From contig NC_088172.1 of assembly GCF_028769735.1 (NCBI RefSeq), forward strand, positions 67,480,631-67,544,630: 64,000 nucleotides of DNA. The letters run 5' to 3'. Numbering within the stretch: position 1 is the stretch's first letter; every line of letters begins with the position of its first letter. The stretch comes from Zonotrichia leucophrys gambelii. Taxonomy: Eukaryota; Chordata; Aves; Passeriformes; Passerellidae. This document shows positions 48,318 to 60,920 of this stretch, one piece after another. The notes beneath the pieces are model-generated. The model saw only the letters and a list, made by a program, of their open reading frames with translations. It did no database searches and was not told the origin of the DNA. The translations under genes and the position numbers were made by a program.

Positions 48318-49636
48318 AAAACAGAAAACAGCATGGGTTTTATGCAGCTACTGCTGTTTTCCCTGATTTAAGATGTTCCCAGTCTTGCCTCTGGGTATCC
48401 TTCATGTTACTTTCAAACCTCCAAGGGTCTGCTGTTGCTTTCTGGCCCGCGCCCTTCATTTTTTTTCTGGGCAAACCTCCCTCTAGCCTGTTGATGTCGT
48501 TCCTAGTTGCCCAAAGGAATCATTGCTGAGCAATGTGAGGCATTTCCTTCCCTCTTATTAAAAAGCACCAAAATAAAACTTAGTCTTTCACAGCAGTGGC
48601 TAAATCAACCACATTTTAACACTGTGTTATGGCTACAGCATTTTGGACTGTTACTGTGAAGTAGTAAGGTGTTTTAGATCAGGTTTTCATTAATCACTGC
48701 TGTTCCCTGACATTAGTACACACTGCATGTACGTGCAGGGAGGCCAAGTGAGCAGCCTAGTATTCCCCTGACAAAAAAAATTGCTTGTGCCAAGGACTTG
48801 TCACTATGGCACTGTAAACACTGGGAGGAGACCACTCTGCTACTGTTTACATAGGGCAGAAGTTGCTCCTAAACTCCAGTGAAGAAAAGTCAATTGAATT
48901 TTTTTTTTTAAATTTGTCACCTGTACTGACCACCAGCTATTTTTTTTACAGAATTCCATTTGACTAACCCAGAACAGAGGTCTGTTGTGCTAGTTTGTCA
49001 TAGTGCTTGTATGTGGAACAGTAGATTGTCCCCCCTTCAAAGCACTGATGAGTAAACTTGTAAATACATAGTCTAAATGAAGTCTAAAAAAAACAAAAAA
49101 TAAAGCTAGATTCAGGCAACTGCTACTTCATAGTGATACAACTCAATGTTCTTCTTAATGAAAGAGAGTAAAAATATTTGGTAGAATTCTGGTGATATTT
49201 TAGGAAATGTATAGTGGTTGCTGAACGCAGTCTGCTCTCATCACTTTCTCAGGCTCCTTGACTGTCCCTCAGGTTCTGGTTTAGCAGAGATAAAATCTCA
49301 AGAAAGAACTGTTGATGAAATAGATTTTGTAGTACTATTAGAAGCTGCATGAGGCTTTACAAGTTCTTAAAAATTAGCTTTCGTGGGTGTTAGCACTTTC
49401 TTGCAGTCAGATGCTTTGATTAATAACACCCTCTCTTAAAACTTCTCCATGAAAAAAAATCCTGCTCTTGACAACCAGTTAGTAACTGAAGGTCAATAAA
49501 CTGGAAAGAGGAGTCTTGAGATTCCTCTCACGGTAATGGCTAGTGATAATCAATCAAAAGCTAAATTCATTTTCAGATGGAAGGTTGTGGTTGCTCTTTA
49601 TGATAGAAATTCTGGACCATGAAAATGCCAATAAGA
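48318..49636. other. Noncoding DNA, no gene recognised
   Basis: A 122-codon plus-strand frame (48161-48529) overlaps candidate exon A in antisense and resembles nothing known. A T11 run is at 48899-48909. I found no convincing upstream exon for the minus-strand candidate here. Confidence 0.55.
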
Positions 49637-51190
49637 TTACAGAATCATTTCGTTTAGGTTGGAAAAGATCTCTGAGATCATCTAGTCCAACCTTTGACAG
49701 ATCACCATTTTGTAAACTAGACCACAGCACTACGTGCCACGTTCATTTATTTCTTGAACACCTTCAGGGATGGGGACTCCACAGCCTTGCTGGGAAGTCC
49801 ATTTCAATGTTTAATAACCACTTCTGTGAAGATATTCCTCCTGATGTACAACTTGAACCTCCGCAGGCACAGCTTGTGACCTATGTACTCTCTTCCTGTC
49901 AGTGGTTGCCTGAGAGAAGATGCCAAACCTCCCTGGCTACAACCTCCTTTCAGGAAGTTGTAGAAAGTGATAGGGTCCTTCTGAGTCTCCTTTTCTCCAG
50001 GCTAAACAACCCCAGCTCCCTCAGCCATTCCTCATTTGACACTCTCTAGAGCTCTTCACCAGCTGCTTTGCCCTTCTCTAGGCCTGCTGCAGCACTGTCC
50101 TCCTGAAGTGAGGGCCCCAGCACTGTACACAGAGCCGGAGGTGTGGCCTCACCAATGCAGGGGCTCACCAATGTATAGGGGCACAATGACATCCCTGCTT
50201 CTGCTGGCCACACTATTGCTGATACAGGCCAGGATGCCATTCCTGGCTGCTGGGGCACACACTGGCTCATGTTCAGCTGGCTGTTGATCAGCACTTCCAG
50301 GTCCTTTTCCACCAGGCCCTTTCCAACCACACTTGCCCCTGCCTGCAGTGCTGCATGGGATTGTTGTGGCCAAAGTACAGGACCTGTCACTTGGCTTTGT
50401 TGAATCTCATACCTTTGGGCTGAGCCCAGCGATCCAGATCCTTCTGCAGATCCTACTTACCCTGAAGCAGATCAACAGCCCACCCAACTTGGTTTTGGCT
50501 AAGAATTCACGGGGGGTGTACTTGATGTTCTTGTCCAGATCTTTAATTAATTCTATTGAACAGGTCTGAGGCCCAATACTGAGCCCTGGAGAATACCACT
50601 GGTGACCATCTGACAATTGATGTGGCACCATGCATCTCCACACTCTGGACCTGTCTATCCAACCAGTTTTTAACCCAGCAAAGAGTGGACCTGTCCAAGC
50701 CATGGGCTATCAGGTTTTCCAGAAGAGTGCCATGGGAGAAAGTCTCAAAATATGCTTAAGTCCAAGTAAGCAACATCCACAGACTCTAGGTGAGCCCTCT
50801 GGAGATAAAAGGAGATCAGGTTGGTCAGGCAGGACCTGCCTTTCCCACCTCTGTGATATCTGGACGTGATTCCTTGTTTTTCCTGTATGTGCCACGTGAC
50901 TACATTGAAGATGACCTGTTCCATAAGCTTGGCAGGCTGAGGGGCTTGTAGTTCCCTGGATCCTCCTTACAGCCCTTCCTGTGGATAGGCATCACATTGG
51001 CCAACTCCAGTTGTCTGAGACCTCCCTGGTTAGCCAGGAGTAGATGATAAATGATGGACAGCAACATAGCGAGCTCTCGCATCAGCTTCCTTGGCTGAAT
51101 GCCTTCTGGTCTTGGACTTGTGAGTGTCTAAACAGCTCAGCAGGTCACTGGATACTTCCTCCTGGATTACAGGGGGTCTATTCTCGGATG
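49637..51190 (-). mobile_element. CR1 LINE, 3' half: decayed reverse transcriptase and 3' tail (copy 3)
   Basis: This is a roughly 1.55-kb CR1 non-LTR retrotransposon read on the minus strand, from the start of the reverse transcriptase domain to the 3' end. Near 51000-50930 the translation gives ANVMPIHRKGCKEDPGNYKP, the entry to the domain. Around 50610-50690 lies a decayed counterpart of the SGVPQGSVLGP block. The FADD catalytic box reads F-L-A-K before TKLGG (50494-50505), so both aspartates are lost. Near 50170-50240 the C-terminal NGILACISNSVASR block follows. These pieces lie in different frames, so the ORF is a pseudogene. A 16-base near-tandem duplication of CTCACCAATG-containing sequence (50148-50175) is internal. 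The left end carries the TTTAGGTTGGAAAAGA-type terminus. Sequence to about 51340 may be more diverged CR1. Confidence 0.95.
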
Positions 51191-52313
51191 CTGAAGTCAC
51201 CCCTTTGGTGGAAACTCCATCTGCTTCTCACCAATAGCTTGGAGAGTGGCAGGCCTGGACTGAGATTTAGGCTCAGAAGCAGTGCTATGTTTCCTTCTAC
51301 TCGAGCTAGAAGGACTCTTCCAAATGAAAAAAGAGAGTTAAATCTGCAACCAATTTAGCCTAGTGTTTCTCCCACTGAAACTACAAAGAAAGCTTGTTAA
51401 TTTTTCATCCCAAAGATGTATTTTCAAAGTGTGGTTGACTTCCCTTTCATAGAAATTATTTGCAAACATTAATGCCCTACAGGCAACCAGAAAGCCATCA
51501 GAGCACAGAGAAAGATTTGAGCCGTGCTTGGCAGAAACAGCTCCCTGAACATGAAATGAGAAACCTATCTTAAGGGGTGAGGAGTGCTGTATTGAGTCTT
51601 AAGACATTAATAACTCACTTGTTAGTCTGGTCATTCTCAAGGTGAAATGCTCTTGCTATTAGCAGCCTCCTGAGTTATCCATTCCACTCTAGTTTTGTAC
51701 CATTGCACTGATTTTCATGCTCTACCCTGCAAAGGAAGTTGCTTGGATATGTTTTTGCTCTTCCTTTATTGTTACAGAAATTGCTAATTCAGTATTGCAC
51801 TGCCAGCATGCAAGCACATGCTGCTTTTTGTGTTTGATGCTAGGCTACTCTGTTGATGCAACCAACCTGTTATGCATTAATTTTATGGTTTCAATTTGGG
51901 TACTGCTGAAGAAATAGGCAGGAGAGTTAGTTGTGCCTCTCTCACAAGACTTTTGGTTCCTTCCCCATTCACAGCTGGTCAGGAGCTGTCCCTGCCTCTC
52001 ATTCTTGTCTCTGGCCTCCAGGTCTTCCCTCTCTGCTTGCCCAAAGTTTGTGGTGGATTCTGCTGCCTTTAGCTGGGAGAGCAAAACACCAGTTTTAAAT
52101 AATTACTCAACTCACCCTTTCTGGCTGGTGTTTATTAACACAGCTTAGCTGTAGGATCTTCAGGAGTGTTTGGAGCTAGCAGGGTGTTTTGGTTCCATTC
52201 GTCTCAATCCTCCCTTTTATCAACATGCACAGCACTTTTTGATGGAGATAAAGATGCCCTGAAAAGCTTCCAGTCCAAGCTAAAAGGAGAACAAACAAGA
52301 GAGAAGGGCAACA
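51191..52313. other. Noncoding DNA, possible diverged CR1 edge
   Basis: The first 150 bases or so (to about 51340) could be a diverged continuation of the CR1 copy, but I cannot align it confidently. Beyond that I see unique AT-rich sequence with no gene. Confidence 0.5.
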
Positions 52314-52720
52314 TGGAGGGAGGTGAGAGGGAAGAGGGGAGGAAGGGAGTGGAGGCGAGACTGGCATGTTTGTTGGAAAAACTTACTCAGATGACTGATA
52401 CTAGTGAGTTTTCTAGATTGATATAAATAAGTTTTAAGGCATTTTTTTCTGAATGTGGCAGAGACCACTGTTTAAGTTTCATTGAAGTTAATTTTGTGAA
52501 GGGGAATAAGGTGGGAGGAAGAAAGAATGAATGCATGCCAGATGGAGTTTGAGAAGAGAAATCCAGGCATAGGCAGCATGAAAAGCGAGCAGGCATGTGA
52601 GGGGAACACAAAGGGGATGGAGGGAGGGAGTGAATGGAGATGGGGGAGGGCCAGGCTGAGCAGATGGAGACAGCAAGAGGAGGAGGATGGGCTAGCAGGA
52701 AGGGGCTGTGCTTGTAAAGA
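52314..52720 (+). repeat. Purine-rich (G/A) region
   Basis: Two dense patches, 52314-52360 and about 52597-52692, are nearly all G and A with GGAGGGAGG-type words. The bias lowers stop frequency on the complementary pyrimidine strand, which explains the 122- and 172-codon minus-strand open frames over 52387-52905. Polypurine tracts can form triplex DNA; no such role is shown here. Confidence 0.75.
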
Positions 52721-55700
52721 GACCCTGGGAAGTAAAAATAAGGAGTTTGCCATTGGCTGAGAGATGGGGGAACAGAGAGCACATGGAACCCCCTTGGGGG
52801 CTGAATGCAGGTGAAGGTGGAGAGCTTGGCACCTGGACAAGTTTGGGTGGGTCTAGAGGGGACTGGATCTCCTGGGGCCAGAGCCCACCTCAAACCTGTG
52901 GTCACTGAGGCCTGGCTCCAGGGATAGTAGAGTGAGAAAAGATTATGTTTTTATAGGTACAGGGAACAGGATTTATGTAATACCTTTCTGGAGAGGCCCT
53001 TGTTGTACTCAGCATTGCAGCCATGATTCATGCACAGTCATAAAGATGTTAAAATGAAACAAGGTACCAGCTCCTAGTAACTCACATGCAAAATCTGTCA
53101 AGGGGACAGCTCAGAAAGACAAGAAGGAAAAGCTCTATGTACAAAGACAGGAAATATAAGGAGATAAAAATTATTTCAGTAATACTTACACCTGCAGAAA
53201 TGGAGGGAATGCATGCCTAAGAGATTTCCAACATAAAAAAAATGGTGTAAGAACTTCCATCACCTGTTGCTGAGCAATAACTCCTGATTCCTGGTAGTGG
53301 CAATGGCTGTCTGCCTGCATGAAGAATCAGGAGCAGGCAATGAAAATTTGGGTTGTCAGTTTCACCTCATCATCACAGGCCTTTATTAAGGGAGAGGGAA
53401 AAGGACCAGACTTCTAGCAGTTGGGATAACTAGCTAAAACATTATGGTCCTCCAGTTAGCAGAGAGCAGGATGAGACAGGAGGGTACCAGCAGGACATAC
53501 CATCTGAGAGACTGAGTGAAGAGGATGGGCAGGAGAGAGGAATTCCTGTCCTCTGGGGTGGAAGGTGGGCTGCCAGAGGGAGACCTGATTTTGGAGCAGA
53601 GTGCTATCCCCAACCAAGGAATGCCCTTTCTGCCCTCTGAATATGTTTTCTCAGCCCATCCACCCCTGAGAGAGGTTGCTCTGCTGGGGGAGGAAGTAAT
53701 TTTTTTATCTTTAATTCTTCTTTGAAACCTGAATCAACTTGAGGAACAGAGCAGAAAAAGATGCTATCTAGGTTTAGATGTATGAAGTTGTCCCAAAAAT
53801 ATCTCCCAGCGTGAATATGAAGTGCAGGTTCTCGAACATGATGATGGGGTCAAGAAAATCTAATATTTCAAGAGATTTTGGGGATCTTTGTATGTCTGCA
53901 TGTATTAGTCACCTTTAGTTTCATGTTTACACTTTTTTTTATTCCAGACAGCTTTAAAATAACTGTTTGCTTTGGTAATTTTGTTTTTCTTATTAGTTTG
54001 TTTTTGCAAACACATTCATTTAGGGGAAAAAAAAAATCAAAGGGCGAAATACCTAAACTTTTTGAAAGGTGAAATATTTTTCCCAGCTGAGCTTAGCTGG
54101 CCTTGGTGACCAAAACTGTGTGGTGGTAACACACAGCTCCTTGTCCCTTGGCCACGTATATATTGTTTGCAATCACCACGTCAAGCCAATTGTTGCTTGG
54201 GGAATTACCTTTTCGATGAGCATTGGGGTGATTCAGAGTGCATTCAGTTTTGTGATTCACGGAGCTGCAAGGGAAAACTGATGACTGGGGTGGGAGAAGG
54301 AGCACGACAGTAAGGCAGAAAATCAGTGGCCAGAAGGCATTTGTGATAGGTACATTTTGGAGTTTCTAATGATACCAGACAGAGGCATTTGGCTATTGCT
54401 CCATTTATGCTGCTTGCTTTAATCTTTGCTTTCCAACAGTATTTTAGTGTTTTACAAAAATACTATTGCTAACAGATGAAAACTAGTATTTTTAGATTGC
54501 TGCCTACTCTTAGGTACTGTTTTATTACACAGAACAAGTTAAACCAACTGTTTCAGCCAGTTACCAGTTTGAGAAGGCACTCTGTTCTTTGGGCTTTGTT
54601 CTGAAGCCATTATTCATCTCCTGTTTTGCCAAACTACTTCTTCATGTGAAAAGCTCTGGTTAAAATGCATCCCTCTTTCCCTCATCATTTTTTTTTCAAC
54701 GTTTGGGTGGCTAGGAGCATGGAAGAGGCCATTGCAGATAAGCCTGTCTACTGGTCTTGCCCTGCTTTGAAGGAGTCCATTCTTAGAAAGTTAGGAAGAA
54801 TCTGCAAGAAATCTCAGTGAAGTCAACTGTGGAACAAACTGTCATGGGAGAGGATTTTTCCTAGTCTCATTCATTGAATTACCAGTCTAAAATCTGTAAC
54901 TTAGGTGGACTTCTAGTTTCAAGCTTAACCTTGTTAGGCTGATTTTTAAAATAGCAGTGATTCACACAGCATGGTTACACATTGCATATTCTAAATATTT
55001 TCAATCAGTTATATAGTTGTAGCATTTCTGGAGAAGAAGCAAACCTTTTTAATTATTAACAACACTACACAACTCTGGGTCCTCGAGTTTCTGAAAACAA
55101 CTAGGCACCATCAAGATGCACAAGTGCTTAGGTATTCCTCAGCATTCAGTGTTAATTATTTAGTTTGTTTAGTGTGTGTAGTAATTTGTGCAAACACAGT
55201 GTCCACACAGTCCTTAAACACACAAGAACAAAATATTCCAAGGATTAAACATGGGCTGAAGTGACCTGTCATCTGAGGATGCTCAGTCAATGCCTGTACC
55301 TGGTATATGCAAATCTCTAAAAAAGCCACGATCAATAATATGTACTAATGGAGTTTAAAATACCATTTCATTGGGTTTTTATGGGAAAGAGAATGTAAAT
55401 AATTATGAAAAAAGTAAAGAAATTCAGAAAAAGTATTTTTCAAGTAAACACAGCATTTCCCAAACAGCAGGACATAATTGTTTTGAAGTTACCTGCAAAG
55501 TCACAATGATTCCCACAGTAACTTTTGGTGAGTAGCCTAATCAGCCAAGGAAGAATGAACTTTAAAAAATTTCTCTAGTGTATTAAGTACAGGATTCTTT
55601 CATATAGCATCTGCTCCTTTTGTCCCACATAAGTGTTATTTTAAAACTATACTTATTATAAAAAACTGTAATGGACTTGAAAAATGTACCTTGTATCTAA

Positions 55701-57340
55701 ATAGCCAGTGGAGACTGTGTCTACATATTTGGGCAGTTTGGTTTGGTCTCATGCATGGAAAGCCCAATTGTAATTCTGCTTTCCCTGGCTTTCTGAGATT
55801 TTTTTTTTGTTTTGTTTTGTTTTCAAACAGGCTTGGAAGGCACATGCTGACAAATCAGCAAAATATGACAGTCTTGTTAGCGTTTTAAGTGATTTTCCAT
55901 CTGGTAGATTCGTCTAATTGGAGTGGTGGGCTTGAAGTTATTTGCTGCTGCTCATTTTGTGCAATTCAAATACCTACATGGGGATTCCTAGACTACCCCC
56001 ACATCCTGTGCCCACAGAGAAATGGAGCTACTCTTTGTCCCATATAACCATGGCAAATACTCACCTGCAGCGTTGAGGCTTAAATACCTTCTTGCATTTT
56101 TTGCTCCTGAAAGGAAGAGACCCTCATCTCAGCCAGATCCCTGTAAGCTGCGACTGGAGAGGCTTTGAAATGGGAAAAATAAAAGAATTATGAAGAATGA
56201 ATAAGGCTGTCAAACAAGGGAAGGGCTGGAAGAAAAGGCCAAAAACATGTGGTCTGGCTCTTCTCTTTGATTTCTGTAGAAATAACCCAAACCACTGAAG
56301 TCCATGGCTTTATGCTGGCACAAAGCAGAAAAAAAACAGGTGCAAGGTTTCAGGCAAAGCAAGGACACAATCTTTCATGTAGGTAAATGAGTGAATTATC
56401 ATTGTTTGCCTTGGACTTCTCACCAAGAAAGCTGTTTTATGGTTTGGGAAGCAAGAACTTGAAGGGTCTGAATTTCTGATTGCCTGAAACTGCTGCATGG
56501 GTGTGGTAAGATTTAAAATAACTGCTAGCTAAATGGCAAAAAACTTCCTCAGAGCTCCAAGATGACTCCACTTACTTTTCCATTACCTTTCACTAAATTT
56601 CCCTTCCTTCTGAATTTTAACATCCCATTAACACAGCTGTTTTTTTCCTTTTTCTTTTGTACTCCCATACATGAGATTTCTTGATATTTTTCCTTCCTTC
56701 CTACATTTATTCTTGCATTTCCTTAAAATGCTATGGAAAGTTGGGAATGTAGTATACACTGATATCTCTTTTCTAAAAGAGAAGTATCTTTGCTGAAACA
56801 CAGCTATGCTGATTTTCATGGAAGAATAGTAGTGTGAATTAACTTTTCATTGTTGTTATTCAAAAAAGATTGGTTTCAGAAAGTCTTTTGAAAAACTGAA
56901 TGTGACACAGAGTGTACGCAGAAGTAGAAGCTGTAACAAATCCTGCTGGGGTTGGGCTGTTTGTGTCCCAAAAAGGAGTACAGGCCAACGCCACTGCTGC
57001 TGCTGTGTCAGTTATGTTTGTATTGCTGCCTGAAACCCAGCTATTGGAAAAATCCAAGAAAAAAAACTCAGAAGCACCTCAAATTGTGTGTCAGTCTTCG
57101 GCACAGTTCATGTGGATCAAATATTTTCACTTGGCAGAGTAATGCAGTGATCTCATGAAAGCTGTTAATATTAACAATGCACTAATCTCTAGGTGGGAAT
57201 CTTCCTTCTACACCCAGGCCAGGCCAGATATCTGATTACAAAGAACAAGTTCTCAATTACAAGAAGGTAGGTTTAACTGGGGAGATGGGGGCTTTTCTGC
57301 ATCTCACTGTGAGCAAAAAGTAAACATAGGTTGGTGGGGA
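52721..57340. other. Noncoding DNA, no gene recognised
   Basis: No gene or mobile element was recognised. A (TTTTG)n stretch lies at 55799-55823. Open frames are under 80 codons. Composition is unremarkable. Confidence 0.65.
55799..55823 (+). repeat. (TTTTG)n simple repeat
   Basis: A T-run passes into three TTTTG units. Simple sequence. Confidence 0.8.
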
Positions 57341-60300
57341 TTGGGTGGGTTTTTTGTTTTGGTTTGGGTTTTTGGTCAAATAACAGGTCAATTGTTGTTG
57401 TTTGAAGTTTCTAAATGTCTTCTGAGATTGTCATTTGTGTACATTGTAACTTAATTCTTGGTAGAGTGGCCTTGCATAGAAGTCTGGCAGTTCATAGAAA
57501 AGGAGGGATGGTTTGATCTCAGTCATGAGGGTGGTTTTGAAAAATTACACTTCCGTTGAATATGAGGGTTTGTTTTAAAAACCATTCAGTGTCACGTATA
57601 GCAAAGAAAAATGGCCATGGGAAGAAAGAAAACAAAGGACAGCAGAAGTTTGTTTTCCTTAAAAAAGCAGGACAGCAGGCACTAAAGACAAGACATGCAT
57701 TGTGATCATGATCTTGGTGGCTGAGACAGCAGGAGGCTTTTTAGGCAGGGCTGGAGTTGTGCTCTTTGGGTGGCTACCCTGCTGGAAGAGCTTGTCTGCT
57801 TGCCTTCCTGGAAAGGCAGAGCTGGCAGCCAGGTGCCCTCCGGCAGTCTGCGGCTTTCGGGATCTGCTTCCTTTGCCTCTGCCTGGAGCCAGCCCCAGCC
57901 TGGACTCTGTCCTCCTACGTGTGATGGAGGCGAGAACAGACAGCGATGTTGCAGGCAGAGGAACAGAGTGGGGGACTAGAATACATCTGTGTCATTTTTT
58001 CAGTGGTCTTTTTATAACACTTTTTAAAAACTTTCTGCATAACTTCAGGGGGAAAAGAAGCAGCTTTTGTGTTTCTTCCTCTGTAAGGCAGCATTAGTGA
58101 ATAATGCTTCCCTGTTTTGCAGAGCTCTCAGACAATGTCTTGAGTGTCTGTGAAGTCTGCAGGAATATATTGGGTGCTGTGGTCCACCTGAGAATGAAAT
58201 GTTTATAGCTAAGGGGAAGACAAATGCTCTGTTGGCATAAGGAAGGTTACTAATTGAATTTAGCAAGAACTTGTTTGGAGACTGAACTGGTTTTATATTT
58301 TCTTTCCTACATGCAAGTAAGGGTGTGTTAGCAGAGTTTATAGGTTATAAAATTTGAGAGTCCGTTTTCTGCACAGAGGGGAACTGGTGCAGACTTCAGT
58401 ATGATTCAGAGAGCTCTGAAGTCTGTATGACTGGAAGCAGAATGAAACATAGCAGTTCAAAGTGCAATATCATTCACCTAGGGACGAATATGAATGCTGT
58501 CTTTGAGCTCATCAGCTGGAAACAACCAAAAGGAAAGAAAGTCCTCATGGCTATGTTCATCACAAAATGACTTGGGCAGCAGTGACTCCTCCCACCCACC
58601 CAGTACTACGATCATGATGTATCAGGAAAAATGTCTCCAAAAGAACCAGCAAATGTTCAAGCTGTTTGTAAAATATTAGCCAGAGCTGCCTGCAACTGTA
58701 GTCACCTGCGCTAAGGAAAAGTGAATTCCAAGTGGAAGAGGCATAGTGAAGGGCTTGTGAGATGAGACACCAGGAAACAGAACAACTGTTATATGAAAGA
58801 ACTAAAAGATTGTGCCTTGATTAGCCAAAGAAAATGGTCTGAGAAAAATAATACTATAAAACCAAATGTCAAAAAAGTGGAAGTTATATTTAAAAAAATT
58901 TGCCTGTCCCTTTTTTCCCCTACTCCATGTAAAGGTTCCTGTGGCCTCCTTTCCTCTTCATTTAAAGCCCTCCTCTGTAGATAATTTACAGTTGCATTAA
59001 TGTTATCCTGTTATTTTAGAGCTCCATGGGGCTGAAATAGTCAACATATTAACTCCTACCATTTTCTGAATGAGAAAAATGGTATTCAATTTTGAGCTTG
59101 TATTGAGATAAGCATGTGCTGGTTAGCAAGAAAAGCCATTGGTGGCAAAAAGTTTTGCTTTTCCAATAAAATTAATCAGATTTTATTTAGTGAAGGCCCA
59201 TTCAGTCAAACTACAGCTAACTTAGGTTAGAGTAACCACAGGTGAAAACCTCATATAGAGCTTGAGGTAAATGGGAGGTTTGCAGTCTCACAAAGGAATC
59301 CTTCCTCCAGAAATAAACCCGGAGTTGCTCCTGCATTAATGGCTTGTTTTGTCTGGATGTCAATCTGTACTGAAGGAAAAAAAAAGGTAATGATAGATAA
59401 TTATATCTGAGTGTGCATGAGCCATATCAGATGTAGAGATGGTCTGATTGACTTGGGTGTTGGGACTGCTGTGTTATTTACTTTTTCTGCTCTGGAAAAA
59501 TGGGGGCTTGCCAGAAGCTTTCTCAGTGTATGGATTCTGAGTTATGGGGTTTTGATGGGAACCACATTGTTGCTTTGCTTTGAAAATAGTTATACCCAAG
59601 GTTCAGCATTTACATCTCTGCAGACTGTATCCAGCAAGAGAGAGCTGAGCTGAGGATGCTGTAGAGATCAAGTGGATTACTCTGTGTTTTCCCTTCTGAT
59701 TTTGTCTTAAAGGTGCAGAACATTAAAGAAAAAAAAAGGAAAAAAAAAAGAGAAGTTCAAATAAACTTCTTTTCAAATTTTTTTACCAGATTCTCAGGTC
59801 TGTTCTTTCTAAATATGACAGCAGTATACAATTTTATATGTATTTTCTAAGTAATTAAAAAAAATCAGTATATTTTAAAATCCCTGCCCTGTTTGGCTAG
59901 CAGGAATACAAGATTCCTAGCCTGAACAGGACTCCAATTACACCCAAGGAATCAAATTTTTCTTTCTTTCTAAGGAGAACACATCTAGAAATTATTTGAG
60001 CATATTTTATTTCTGGACTGCTGGTCTTGTGTTATCATAGGAGTAGATGTTTCCTATTTGTTCTGCTTGAACTCTTTGGTCAAGTCTCCCAGTTGCTCAT
60101 TCAGAGGACCCATATCGAGCAGGAGAGATGAAAAACTCCCTGTCTCTGTGGTCAAGCTGATAAGATAATGCTGCTTCATATCTGCCATCCTAAAGCCTCC
60201 TCCATAGGCAGCCCCAGGCTTCTGGTAGAGAACAAGCAGTCTCTGTCCTTCCCCTTCTACTTTAACAGCTAACTTTTATCTAGACCCATGGCTTGGGAAG

Positions 60301-60840
60301 AGTCTCCCTCCCCTTTTTAGGATCAGAGCTTTTCGTGGGACCTGCACAGCAGAAGGGCAAGAAGATGTACTTCTGTTGGAGAAAGACTTTGGAAGCAGTG
60401 AAGGGAAATCAGGTGAAGAGCTTGTTGCAGCTGAGAGAACAGAGATGCTGCCAGCAGAGATGCAGATGGGGGCAGCGTGGGGAGAAACAGTAAACTGGAG
60501 AGAAGAATGGGTCATGCATGAGGGAGAGAAAGCTATGGGAATAACAGGAGCTGCTGGATGATGGCAAAGGGGATAATGGGGAATAAGTAAACAAAGCTAT
60601 AAAAGCCAATGAATAAAAGTATATGACAATTCTCTTATTTCTAGAGAAGAATTGTACTGAATCAAATAAGCTGGTCTGCAATGGTCTAGGGTTGTGTATG
60701 TGAGAGTATTTGTTCTGGGATGATGGCAGCAATAGCCCAGCCTTCTATGGGATGGGTTTCACATGCTGGTGTTAAAATATTGTCTAAAGAACAGTTATAT
60801 TGTTGAGTTGATTGTGCAGCTAGAGAAATACTGTCTATGT
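57341..60840. other. Noncoding DNA, no gene recognised
   Basis: The segment at 57345-57376 is a G/T patch with three GGG runs, one short of a quadruplex. A 131-codon plus-strand frame (57702-58097) crosses a modestly GC-rich patch at about 57770-57960 but resembles no known protein. An A-rich run is at 59725-59749. Confidence 0.6.
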
Positions 60841-60920
60841 GAAAAAGACAAAGAGAGGGAGAAAGAAAAAGAGAAAAAAAAATAGGGGAGAGAAGTGGGA
60901 AGAACAGACAAGAAAAAGAT
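60841..60920 (+). repeat. Polypurine (A/G) tract
   Basis: About 80 bases are almost wholly A and G, broken by a few C or T. Simple low-complexity sequence. Confidence 0.8.

Noticed and set aside
49543..50049. 168-codon plus-strand open frame
   Set aside because: Most of it is antisense to the CR1 tail at 49637-51190; it is a by-product of the element.
52387..52905. 172-codon and 122-codon minus-strand open frames
   Set aside because: They lie opposite a purine-rich tract; pyrimidine-rich composition removes stops, both overlap in different frames, and the products are low-complexity Ser/Pro/Leu-rich with no known domain.
57702..58097. 131-codon plus-strand open frame
   Set aside because: No domain, no splice or promoter support and no recognisable similarity; the patch is locally GC-rich.
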